Of a stretch of 64,000 nt of DNA, positions 9,409 to 16,256 are shown piece after piece. The translations under genes were made by a program, and so were the position numbers. How positions within the stretch are numbered: the first letter of the stretch is position 1; every line of letters starts with the position of its first letter. The notes beneath the pieces were generated by a model. That model was not told where the DNA came from. It made no database searches and worked only from the letters and a program-made list of their open reading frames with translations. The DNA lies in contig OY760938.1 in NCBI GenBank assembly GCA_963664255.1, positions 434,001-498,000 on the forward strand, in the 5' to 3' direction. Source of the stretch: G963663775 sp963664255. GTDB lineage: Bacteria > Bacillota > Clostridia > Oscillospirales > Butyricicoccaceae.

Positions 9409-11052
9409 TTATACAACCGCTTCTTCTTGATAAATATCCAGCAGCGCACGTTCTACACTCCAATAAAAAGCGGATCCGCCAATCAAATCATAGACACCCG
9501 CCCGCTGCAGCATTTTGAATGCACTCTGCGGCAGTCCGCAAATCGCCACCTTACGGTTGCGCGCTTGCAGCATACGAACGCTGTCGAGCAGTGCCTGTGC
9601 ACCAGAAATGTCGATATAGGACACCCCTCGCATGGATAGGAAAATCTGGTCACTTTCGCCGCAGCTCGTCACAATTTCTTCAATCGCATCGGTATTGGCA
9701 AAGAGAATGGGCCCTGTGACATAACACACCACGGCATTTTTATACGTATCTGTGAACTGCACATTCTGCAAATGCAGTCTGGAAAGGTCCACCTTTTCAT
9801 AATTGATTTCAATTTTGGAGAGCCGTACCACCATCAGCACCAATCCCAGACTGACGCCCACCAAAATTGCAACCGTCAAATCAAATACAATCGTTGCCGC
9901 CATCGTTGCCAAAAATTTGGTTATCGCACCCTTGAATCGATTGGTGAAAATAAAGCGAATGGCGTGCCATTCATTCATACGCCACGCGGTTACCATCAAA
10001 ACACCTGCCAATGCCGCCAACGGGATGCGTGAAATAATGGGGGCTAATACAAACATCATCAGCAGCAGCCCCAACGCATGAAAGATGCCTGTCAATCGTG
10101 TGCGTGCGCCGGATTTGACCGCCACAGAGGTGCGCGCGAGTGCAGCGGTTGCCGGAACACCACCCACAAATGGCAAAATCAAATTTCCGATGCCTTGCGC
10201 GAATAATTCTTGGTCATTGTCCAATTTTTCACCCGTTGCCCGCCCTGCTGATGCACCACACAGCAGACTTTCCAGCATATTCAGCAGTGCGATGGAGCAA
10301 GCAGCCCCCAACTGTTCCCATAATGCTGTTGGATGTAAATCCTGCAAGGACATTCGATTTTCTAGCAGCAGCGAGTGTGGAATGGTGCCGACCTCCGCAA
10401 TATCAATATGTAGTAGAATGGTAACTGCCGTTGCCACAATAATGCCAACCAAAGAGCCTGGAATCACGGCATTCCACTTCTTGGGCATGAAAATCATAAT
10501 CAAAATGACCAGTAGCCCAATCAAAAACGAGGTGATATTCGGATGAAATCCTAACCTGCCATAGGAAAGCAGCTTTTCAACAGCAGATCCGCCTTCTGAG
10601 GCTGTCCCAAACAGATTGTCAACCTGCCCTAATGCAATGATGACTGCAATCCCTGACGTGAAGCCTGTAATCACAGGCGTCGGCACAAAGGCAGTCAACC
10701 GCCCTAAGTGCAAAAAACCAGCTGCCACCAAAATAATGCCGGCTAGGAAGGTTGCTATGAAAACGCTCTCAATGCCATGCTTTGCTACCAAGCCAATCAA
10801 GATTGCCGCCATCGCGCCTGTAGGTCCCGATATTTGGTAAAACCCACCGGACAATGCCGAAATCACCAAACCGGCAACGATTGCTGTCACCAAGCCCGCT
10901 GCTGCATTTGCTCCCGAAGATACGCCGAATGCCAGCGCCAATGGCAGTGCAACTGCCGCAACCGTTAAACCCGCCATGATGTCGTGCGTGAAATCAGAGG
11001 CTCCATAGCCGTGAAACTCTCGCTTCAAATTTTTGATATACCTTTGAAACAT
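9409..11052 (-). CDS. SulP-family anion transporter with C-terminal STAS domain
   Basis: Inner-membrane carrier of the SulP/SLC26 family, which moves sulfate, bicarbonate or other anions. The 547-residue protein has about 10-12 hydrophobic segments from residue 25 to 400, including the family-typical YQISGPTGAMAAIL and GLVTAIVAGL stretches. A cytosolic STAS domain lies at about 435-545 with the SMRGVSYIDISGAQAL core. GAGAGGAG precedes the ATG. It stands alone between two terminators. The substrate cannot be told from sequence; sulfate is only one option, and no sulfate assimilation genes are nearby. Confidence 0.88.
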   Translation of the reverse strand: MFQRYIKNLKREFHGYGASDFTHDIMAGLTVAAVALPLALAFGVSSGANAAAGLVTAIVAGLVISALSGGFYQISGPTGAMAAILIGLVAKHGIESVFIATFLAGIILVAAGFLHLGRLTAFVPTPVITGFTSGIAVIIALGQVDNLFGTASEGGSAVEKLLSYGRLGFHPNITSFLIGLLVILIMIFMPKKWNAVIPGSLVGIIVATAVTILLHIDIAEVGTIPHSLLLENRMSLQDLHPTALWEQLGAACSIALLNMLESLLCGASAGRATGEKLDNDQELFAQGIGNLILPFVGGVPATAALARTSVAVKSGARTRLTGIFHALGLLLMMFVLAPIISRIPLAALAGVLMVTAWRMNEWHAIRFIFTNRFKGAITKFLATMAATIVFDLTVAILVGVSLGLVLMVVRLSKIEINYEKVDLSRLHLQNVQFTDTYKNAVVCYVTGPILFANTDAIEEIVTSCGESDQIFLSMRGVSYIDISGAQALLDSVRMLQARNRKVAICGLPQSAFKMLQRAGVYDLIGGSAFYWSVERALLDIYQEEAVV

Positions 11053-11155
11053 TTTCTTCTCCTCTCAAAGCTTCTGCTCGATATTGAAAAAATATTATCT
11101 TTTAGATAGGAAAACCATTCTTTACTTTTTCTGTTAATGAAAGGGCGCGTGAAAA

Positions 11156-11179
11156 GGCGGACAGCGTAAACTGTCCGCC
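11156..11179 (-). terminator. Intrinsic terminator after glyS
   Basis: GGCGGACAG/CTGTCCGCC, a perfect 9-bp stem with a 6-nt loop, followed on the minus strand by TTTT. It sits 34 bp beyond the glyS stop codon. Confidence 0.8.
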
Positions 11180-11212
11180 GATTTCTAGAAGGATGGTGCT
11201 GTTTTAATAGGA

Positions 11213-12604
11213 TTAAAACGCAATGCTCTTGGACACATATGTCACTAAATCTTCCAACTTCACACGTTCCTGCTGCATGGTGTCACGGTCACGCACGGTC
11301 ACGCATCCGTCCTGCTCGGTTTCAAAATCCACCGTGATACAAATCGGTGTACCAATTTCATCTTCACGGCGATAACGCTTGCCAATAGAGCCGGAATCAT
11401 CAAAATCTACGCAAAAATGCTTCGAAAGCTCCTGCCAAATCGGCATTGCCTGCTCTGTCAGCTTTTTAGAAAGCGGCAATACTGCCGCCTTGAACGGTGC
11501 AAGTGTCGGATGCAAACGAAGCACGGTGCGGACATCATCTTTCCCGTTTTTGTCCTGTCCCACTACTTCCTCATCATATGCATCGCACAAAAATGCCAAG
11601 GCAACACGGTCTGCACCCAGCGAAGGCTCAATGACATACGGAACGTATTTTTCATTGATTTCCTGATCAAAATATTCCATAGAAACACCAGAAGTATTCT
11701 GGTGTTGGGTCAAATCAAAATCTGTACGGTCCGCAATGCCCCACAATTCGCCCCAGCCAAACGGGAATAAAAATTCAATATCTGTTGTGGCATTGGAATA
11801 ATGCGAAAGTTCTTCCGCATCATGGTCACGCAAACGCAAATTCTCTTCATGCATACCAAGTGACAGCAGAAATTCATGGCACTTATTTTTCCAATAAGAA
11901 AACCACTCTAAATCAGTGCCTGGTTTGCAGAAAAACTCCAGCTCCATTTGCTCAAATTCACGTGTGCGGAAGGTGAAGTTGCCCGGCGTGATTTCATTGC
12001 GAAATGATTTACCAATCTGCGCTACGCCAAACGGAATTTTGCGGCGCGTGGTACGCTGAATGTTTTGAAAGTTTACAAAAATACCTTGCGCGGTTTCCGG
12101 ACGCAAAAACAGCTCGTTTTTGGTATTTTCCGTCACGCCCTGAAAGGTCTTAAACATCAAGTTGAACTGACGAATATCTGTGAAATTGTGACCGCCACAA
12201 TCCGGACATGCGATTTGATGCTCTGCAATATATACTTGCATCTGCTCATTCGACCAGCCCGCAACCGAAATATGCGCAGTGTCTTCAATCAGCTGATCCG
12301 CACGATGGCGTGTTTTGCAGTCCTTGCAGTCCATGAGCGGGTCGGAAAATCCGCCAACATGGCCGGACGCAACCCAAGTCTGCGGGTTCATTAAAATCGC
12401 AGAATCCAACCCTACATTATAAGGGGATTCCTGCACGAATTTTTTACGCCACGCTGCCTTAACGTTGTTTTTAAACTCTACCCCCAACGGACCGTAATCC
12501 CATGTGTTGGCAAGCCCACCATAGATTTCGGACCCACTAAATACAAAGCCGCGTCCCTTACAAAGAGAAACAATTTTGTCCATTGTCTTTTCGGAATTCT
12601 TCAT
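11213..12604 (-). CDS. glyS: Glycine--tRNA ligase, dimeric class II type
   Basis: Charges tRNA-Gly in the cytosol. This is the single-chain alpha2 form (463 residues), not the alpha2beta2 GlyQ/GlyS pair. Class II motif 2 is visible as RNEITPGNFTFRTREFEQME and motif 3 as PSLGADRVALAFL. The N-terminal region reads CKGRGFVFSGSEIYGGLANTWDYGPLG, typical of the family, and CKDC/CPDC pairs suggest a metal-stabilised insert near 95-160. AAGGAG lies 11 bp before ATG 12604. Its promoter overlaps that of tRNA-Pro head to head. The 5' leader is too short to hold a T-box. Confidence 0.96.
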   Translation of the reverse strand: MKNSEKTMDKIVSLCKGRGFVFSGSEIYGGLANTWDYGPLGVEFKNNVKAAWRKKFVQESPYNVGLDSAILMNPQTWVASGHVGGFSDPLMDCKDCKTRHRADQLIEDTAHISVAGWSNEQMQVYIAEHQIACPDCGGHNFTDIRQFNLMFKTFQGVTENTKNELFLRPETAQGIFVNFQNIQRTTRRKIPFGVAQIGKSFRNEITPGNFTFRTREFEQMELEFFCKPGTDLEWFSYWKNKCHEFLLSLGMHEENLRLRDHDAEELSHYSNATTDIEFLFPFGWGELWGIADRTDFDLTQHQNTSGVSMEYFDQEINEKYVPYVIEPSLGADRVALAFLCDAYDEEVVGQDKNGKDDVRTVLRLHPTLAPFKAAVLPLSKKLTEQAMPIWQELSKHFCVDFDDSGSIGKRYRREDEIGTPICITVDFETEQDGCVTVRDRDTMQQERVKLEDLVTYVSKSIAF

Positions 12605-12659
12605 TCTTTTTCATTCTCCTTTTGGCGTGTCTGGCTGACACACACTTTTAAAATAATGC

Positions 12660-12688
12660 TTGACACCAGTCTATTTTATAGGTATAAT
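12660..12688 (+). promoter_or_regulatory. Consensus promoter for tRNA-Pro
   Basis: TTGACA at 12660-12665 and TATAAT at 12683-12688 are separated by exactly 17 bp. Transcription would start about 75 bp upstream of the tRNA. It interlocks with the glyS promoter on the other strand. Confidence 0.88.
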
Positions 12689-12701
12689 ATATAAATGTCA
12701 A
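12673..12701 (-). promoter_or_regulatory. Promoter for glyS, overlapping the tRNA-Pro promoter
   Basis: Read on the minus strand: TTGACA (12701-12696), 17 bp, TAAAAT (12678-12673). Its two boxes straddle the -10 box of the rightward promoter, so one polymerase should exclude the other. Start site would be about 65 bp before the glyS ATG. Confidence 0.75.
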
Positions 12702-12772
12702 GGGAATATATAAATCTTGTGCAAGAAACTTGATGTTTTTCTTACAAATTTTATTTTCCTAAGATTTTATCA

Positions 12773-12848
12773 CGAGGTGTAGCGCAGCTGGTAGCGCGCC
12801 TGCTTTGGGAGCAGGATGCCGCAGGTTCGAGTCCTGTCACCTCGACCA
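12773..12848 (+). tRNA. tRNA-Pro (anticodon TGG)
   Basis: A full 76-nt cloverleaf with encoded CCA. The acceptor stem pairs CGAGGTG with CACCTCG, the D arm is AGCGCAGCTGGTAGCGC, the anticodon stem is CCTGC/GCAGG around TTTGGGA (TGG), and the T arm is GCAGG-TTCGAGT-CCTGT. Driven by the promoter at 12660. Confidence 0.97.
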
Positions 12849-12875
12849 TAATCGTCAACAGTCGTTGATACAATA

Positions 12876-12902
12876 GAAACCATCTCTATATGAGGTGGTT
12901 TC
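12876..12902 (+). terminator. Intrinsic terminator after tRNA-Pro
   Basis: GAAACCA.CTC pairs with GAG.TGGTTTC around TATAT and is followed by TTTG, 27 bp beyond the tRNA. Confidence 0.7.
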
Positions 12903-13015
12903 TTTGCATTTATACGCAGAAAACCGTGTTTTCACCGTCTTAAAGCCATATAAATGTTGCATTGCAATTTTTACACATGATTTTCAAACTGGTTTTTCGA
13001 CCTATTTTTTGCTGA

Positions 13016-13100
13016 TTTTGCACCCCATAATTATTTTATGCACCCCCCTAACGAGAAACTGCCCCTCAGGGGGGTGCAAATCCACTAGGGGAGTGCAAAA
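13016..13100. repeat. Nested inverted repeats rich in C and G runs
   Basis: An inner perfect stem GCACCCCCCT (13040-13049)/AGGGGGGTGC (13068-13077) is enclosed by TTTTGCACCCC (13016) and GGGGAGTGCAAAA (13088-13100). Four copies of a GCACCCC-type unit thus appear as two inverted pairs in 85 bp. No gene overlaps. It may be an operator, a cruciform, or an mRNA 3' structure; I cannot decide. Confidence 0.6.
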
Positions 13101-13108
13101 CAAAAAAA

Positions 13109-13134
13109 CGCAGAGCTTATCATAAAGCCCTGCG
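13109..13134. terminator. Bidirectional terminator downstream of the DUF2202 gene
   Basis: CGCAGAGCTT/AAGCCCTGCG stem (one mismatch pair) with TTTTTT on the right and A7 on the left. It lies 14 bp past the stop of the leftward DUF2202 gene. Confidence 0.75.
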
Positions 13135-13148
13135 GTTTTTTATTTGTG

Positions 13149-13721
13149 TTATCGATTTCTGCCTTTTGCCTGTTGACTGCGATTTCCGACAGTTCCAGTG
13201 TAAGTGCCTTCTAACCGTGCCACGCCGCGTTCAAATGCAGACAGATGGTTTTGTGAAGCATTTTGGAGTGCAGAAAATACGGTTCTGACATCATCAGGCA
13301 AGTCTTGTGCAAGAAATACCTCATACATCGCAATATTTTTGATTTCTGCCTCCACCCCTGCTTGGTACGCTTCCAAAAGAGACTTAGGAACTGCAACATA
13401 TTCCTCTGCTGTATTCTCTGGCAAAATCATGCCATATTCCGTGAACAGCGGGGTCAATTCTGCAATATGGGTTCCCTCTGCTTTCATGATGTTGGTAAAC
13501 GGTCTTTGCTCGCCAAATGCATCCATAATGGCTTCATACTCCGCCTGTGCCAAATATTCATCTTGGATGGCGTAAGTCAGCATTTCCGAAAGAGTATAAC
13601 TCTGATTTTTTGCTACCCCGGCAGAGCCGAAATCAATATCTGCCGCAAGTGCTGTGCCAAAGATGCTAAACACCATCATGCCAGCTGTGAGCATCGTCAA
13701 TACTTTATTGGTTCTTTTCAT
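13149..13721 (-). CDS. Exported DUF2202 ferritin-like protein
   Basis: A 190-residue protein with a signal peptide (MKRTNKVLTMLTAGMMVF, cleavage likely after ALA) and a four-helix DUF2202 domain. Possible di-iron ligands fall in the helices DEYLAQAEYEAI, AEGTHIAEL (ExxH), GVEAEIKNIAMYE and SQNHLSAFE. The biochemical role of the family is not established. The start is ATG 13721, with GGAAGGTGAG four bases upstream; the frame could be read from 14036, but that extension has odd, phenylalanine-rich composition and crosses repeats, so I reject it. Monocistronic, with the terminator at 13109. Confidence 0.8.
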   Translation of the reverse strand: MKRTNKVLTMLTAGMMVFSIFGTALAADIDFGSAGVAKNQSYTLSEMLTYAIQDEYLAQAEYEAIMDAFGEQRPFTNIMKAEGTHIAELTPLFTEYGMILPENTAEEYVAVPKSLLEAYQAGVEAEIKNIAMYEVFLAQDLPDDVRTVFSALQNASQNHLSAFERGVARLEGTYTGTVGNRSQQAKGRNR

Positions 13722-14114
13722 GGAACTCACCTTCCTATTAAAATGAATGTTTGTGTGACCGGACAGGATAAATGACAAAACGGGATAAGTCGGGACAGGA
13801 CGGGAAGACATGGGAACAGGGTGGGAAAAGTACGGGAAAAACCGAAAGAACGGCGGGAAACCCCATTGAAAGGCGGGACAGCGGGAGAACCCCAAAAACG
13901 GCGTGACAAATATCTTGAGAAAAGACGAGCGAAAAAATCGAGCGTCTTTTTTTATTGCGCAGAAAGAGCGATGCAGTGCAGAGAAACGCAAAGAAGCCAC
14001 TGAAACCACATGAGAGCACACGAAAAATGTGCGCAAATGTGCGGAATCAGTGGCTTTAAAATTGGTCAGGGATGCGCCCGTGCGGTGCGACCTGCGGGAC
14101 GGCGCAAAATCGGC

Positions 14115-14247
14115 GCGTTACAGGCGCACACGGCGAGGCGCAATTCGTTACAAAACGCAAATATGTAATCAAAAACGGCGTTACAGGCGTTAGTCAAGCG
14201 TTATTCGGCGTTACAAATTGGGCGAATAATAACGCGCAAGCGTTACA
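14115..14247 (+). repeat. Iteron-like array of GCGTTACA units
   Basis: GCGTTACA occurs exactly at 14115, 14178, 14208 and 14240; TCGTTACA at 14145; the truncated GCGTTA at 14187 and 14198. All are in one orientation. Distances are 30, 33, 9, 11, 10 and 32 bp, close to whole turns of DNA, so every copy faces the same side. This is the pattern of iterons or a cooperative operator. Confidence 0.7.
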
Positions 14248-14269
14248 AAAACGGCGAAAACACGCACAG

Positions 14270-14376
14270 AGCAAAGTGACAAATTGCGCAAATGCACGTG
14301 ACCCTGTCACATTGCTTGATTTATAAGGGTTTGCGGGCATTTGACCGCCTCGATTTTTGCATGGAGCAAAGTGACA
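14270..14376 (+). repeat. Pair of 12-bp direct repeats AGCAAAGTGACA
   Basis: AGCAAAGTGACA at 14270-14281 and 14365-14376, 95 bp apart, with the inverted GTGAC-CCT-GTCAC between them. It continues the repeat-rich region beside the GCGTTACA array. Confidence 0.6.
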
Positions 14377-14414
14377 CAAAATGATATAAAAATATATCAA
14401 ATAGAATAAAAAAT

Positions 14415-15777
14415 GAGACTATAAATAATTTTGTGTTTCTAGTTTAAACATGCTCCGGAGCGGTAAGGATAGAAATAGATCTAAAACTTACTGCAAAGGA
14501 GCATTTTATATGTCTGTGATACCAAAAGAAGTGGTCAAACAACTCATTCGGGAAGCTAACCCTAACAGTACCACCGAAGTGCTGGATTTGTTACGGGAAA
14601 TGTTTAAGGAAGTGCTGCAGGGTGCGATGGAAGCCGAACTGGAAGAACAACTCGGCTATGCCAAAAGCGATGTATCTGCCAAGCAGACAGATAACCACCG
14701 CAACGGGTATTCCAAGAAGACCGTAAAATCAGAACTGGGTCCCGTAGAGCTTTCGATCCCTCGGGATCGAAACGGTGAATATGAGCCGAAAATCATTACA
14801 AAGCACGAACGAAATATCACAGGTTTAGAAGAAAAAGTTTTGGGGCTATATGCTGCTGGGATGTCTACTCGTGATATTCATGATCAGATTCAGGAATTGT
14901 ACGGCGTAGAAGTATCTGCAGAGCTTGTCAGTCGGATTACAGACAAAGTGCTGCCACTCGTGACAGAGTGGCAGTCCAGACCATTAGATGAGGTGTATCC
15001 GTTTGTTTTTATGGATGCGATTCACTACAAAGTGCGTGAAGACAAAACAGTTGTCAGTAAGGCAGCTTACGTGGTTTTAGGCATGGATTTAGACGGATAC
15101 AAAGAGATTTTAGGCATTTATGTCGGCGCAAATGAATCCAGCAAGTTCTGGCTGTCAGTTCTGAATGAGCTGAAAAACCGTGGTGTGAAAACGGTTTGCA
15201 TGTTCTGTGTAGACGGACTAACTGGATTCAAAGAAGCGATTGGTGCGGCATTCCCAAAGGCACAGATTCAGCGTTGTATTGTGCATCAAATTCGTTCTTC
15301 CACACGATATGTCAGCTATAAAGACATCAAAGAATTCGTACAAGACCTGAAAACCGTTTATGGTGCGGTATCAGAAGAGCTTGCGCTGGATAACCTAATG
15401 ACGATGAAAGACAAATGGGGTGCTAAATACCCAAGCTCGATTCGTAGTTGGGAAAATAATTGGGACTGCCTAAGTACTTTCTTCAACTACCCTCCAGAGG
15501 TGCGAAAAATTATCTATACCACCAACTGCATCGAAGGACTGCACCGCCAATTTCGCAAGGTTACCAAGACAAAAGCAGTATTTCCCACCGACCAAAGTTT
15601 GCTGAAAATGCTGTGGCTCGCACAGGACAAAATCCAGAAAAAGTGGACACAACGTCAGCGCAGCTGGGATTTGGTGCTGGCACAGCTGCAGGTGCTGTTC
15701 GCGGAACAACTTGCCAGCTAAACCCTCGTTTTATTTCTTGCCGCACGGAGCGGAAACACAAAATTCAGGACAGTCTC
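14415..15777 (+). mobile_element. IS256-family insertion sequence
   Basis: The left end GAGACT....AATTTTGTGTTTC (14415-14439) is matched by the inverted right end GAAACACAAAATT....AGTCTC (ending 15777). Between them lies one transposase gene. Flanking 8-9 bp (ATAAAAAAT against CCCGCTACC) do not match, so no target duplication is left, pointing to an old insertion or a later rearrangement. The right end abuts an IS66-type transposase remnant. Confidence 0.85.
14510..15721 (+). CDS. IS256-family transposase (mutator type)
   Basis: A complete 403-residue DDE transposase. The N-terminal helix-rich part (EVLDLLREMFKEVLQGAMEAELEEQLGY) is typical of the family, and the catalytic residues are Asp169 (VFMDAIHYK), Asp235 (CVDGLTGF) and Glu342 (TTNCIEGLHRQFRK). 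ATG 14510 follows AAAGGAG by 9 bp; the frame extends to 14450 but without a ribosome site. The gene is intact, so the element may still move. Confidence 0.94.
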   Translation: MSVIPKEVVKQLIREANPNSTTEVLDLLREMFKEVLQGAMEAELEEQLGYAKSDVSAKQTDNHRNGYSKKTVKSELGPVELSIPRDRNGEYEPKIITKHERNITGLEEKVLGLYAAGMSTRDIHDQIQELYGVEVSAELVSRITDKVLPLVTEWQSRPLDEVYPFVFMDAIHYKVREDKTVVSKAAYVVLGMDLDGYKEILGIYVGANESSKFWLSVLNELKNRGVKTVCMFCVDGLTGFKEAIGAAFPKAQIQRCIVHQIRSSTRYVSYKDIKEFVQDLKTVYGAVSEELALDNLMTMKDKWGAKYPSSIRSWENNWDCLSTFFNYPPEVRKIIYTTNCIEGLHRQFRKVTKTKAVFPTDQSLLKMLWLAQDKIQKKWTQRQRSWDLVLAQLQVLFAEQLAS

Positions 15778-15859
15778 CCCCGCTACCGTTCCTTTGTCGG
15801 CTGGAGCGGAACTTCCGCAAGTATGGCTCTTACGTGACTGCTCGAAACACTATGCGCTG

Positions 15860-15982
15860 TCAGTAATAATGGGGCTTTTCATTGATGCCGTTTTCCTCAC
15901 ACCATTGCCGTACGCCTTGACCGCTGCTCCGACATGCTGCAATTCGACCGCGCCATTCAGCCAGTCGCTCATTTGATGACAT
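15860..15982 (-). pseudogene. Remnant of an IS66-type TnpA gene, interrupted by the IS256 element
   Basis: A 40-codon frame begins MSSNERLAEWRGRIAACRSS and continues GQGVRQWCEENGINEKPHYY, then stops. It matches the N-terminus of IS66 accessory TnpA proteins, which go on ...YYYW. Here the W codon position is TGA, so a TGG-to-TGA nonsense change probably ended it; QRIVFRAVT can be read beyond. A later stretch in another frame (RAILAEVPLQPTKER) suggests a frameshift too. The IS256 right end cuts it at 15777. The rest of the IS66 element is absent. Confidence 0.6.
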
Positions 15983-16105
15983 GCTTTGTATGCTCTGGTT
16001 CCATTCGTACGCTCTGCCTTGGACTCTAATAGACTCCATTAAACTCTATCGGAGTCTATGGGTGTCTTTTAGACTTTCCACATAGACAGCGGGTTGCGTG
16101 CTATG

Positions 16106-16177
16106 GAATTATCCAAAGCCAGGCAGTTTGTGCTCCGGCATAAGCTGCCTTTTTCCACGCCTGACCTCGGATAATTC
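16106..16177 (+). terminator. Two-tier hairpin with T-run, terminator-like
   Basis: The outer stem GAATTATCC (16106-16114)/GGATAATTC (16169-16177) is perfect. The inner AGGCAG.TT.TGC pairs with GCA.AA.CTGCCT (16121-16150) and is followed by TTTTT. It is likely an end-associated structure of a lost element or the terminator of the deleted IS66 region. It lies 80 bp beyond the stop of the leftward TOPRIM gene. Confidence 0.55.
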
Positions 16178-16256
16178 ACTACCCATAATAAGAAACTCAG
16201 AAACATTTACATACAATCCCACTTACGCGTAGCTTGGTTTAATATATTATTTGGCA

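Larger units (their letters stand above)
13722..14414. other. Gene-free 690-bp region with repeats and hairpins
   Basis: No credible gene on either strand. From left to right it holds a purine-rich tract with about ten CGGGA(C/A)-type units (13759-13890), a hairpin AAAAGACG/CGTCTTTT with T7 (13918-13952), a long-range stem AAGCCACTGA/TCAGTGGCTT (13991-14000 with 14046-14055), the GCGTTACA array, a GTGAC-CCT-GTCAC palindrome near 14298, and two copies of AGCAAAGTGACA. It ends at the IS256 inverted repeat. Confidence 0.6.

Noticed and set aside
12605..12772. T-box riboswitch upstream of glyS
   Set aside because: The leader after the predicted start is about 65 nt and has no T-box sequence or specifier stem.
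13722..14036. N-terminal extension of the DUF2202 protein
   Set aside because: It would put 105 odd residues in front of a perfect signal peptide, and the ribosome site is at 13721.
14072..14326. Open frames on both strands across the GCGTTACA array
   Set aside because: They owe their length to the repeats, lack ribosome sites and have biased, repetitive translations.
14115..14376. CRISPR array
   Set aside because: Units are only 8-12 bp with unequal spacing and no cas genes; iteron-like instead.
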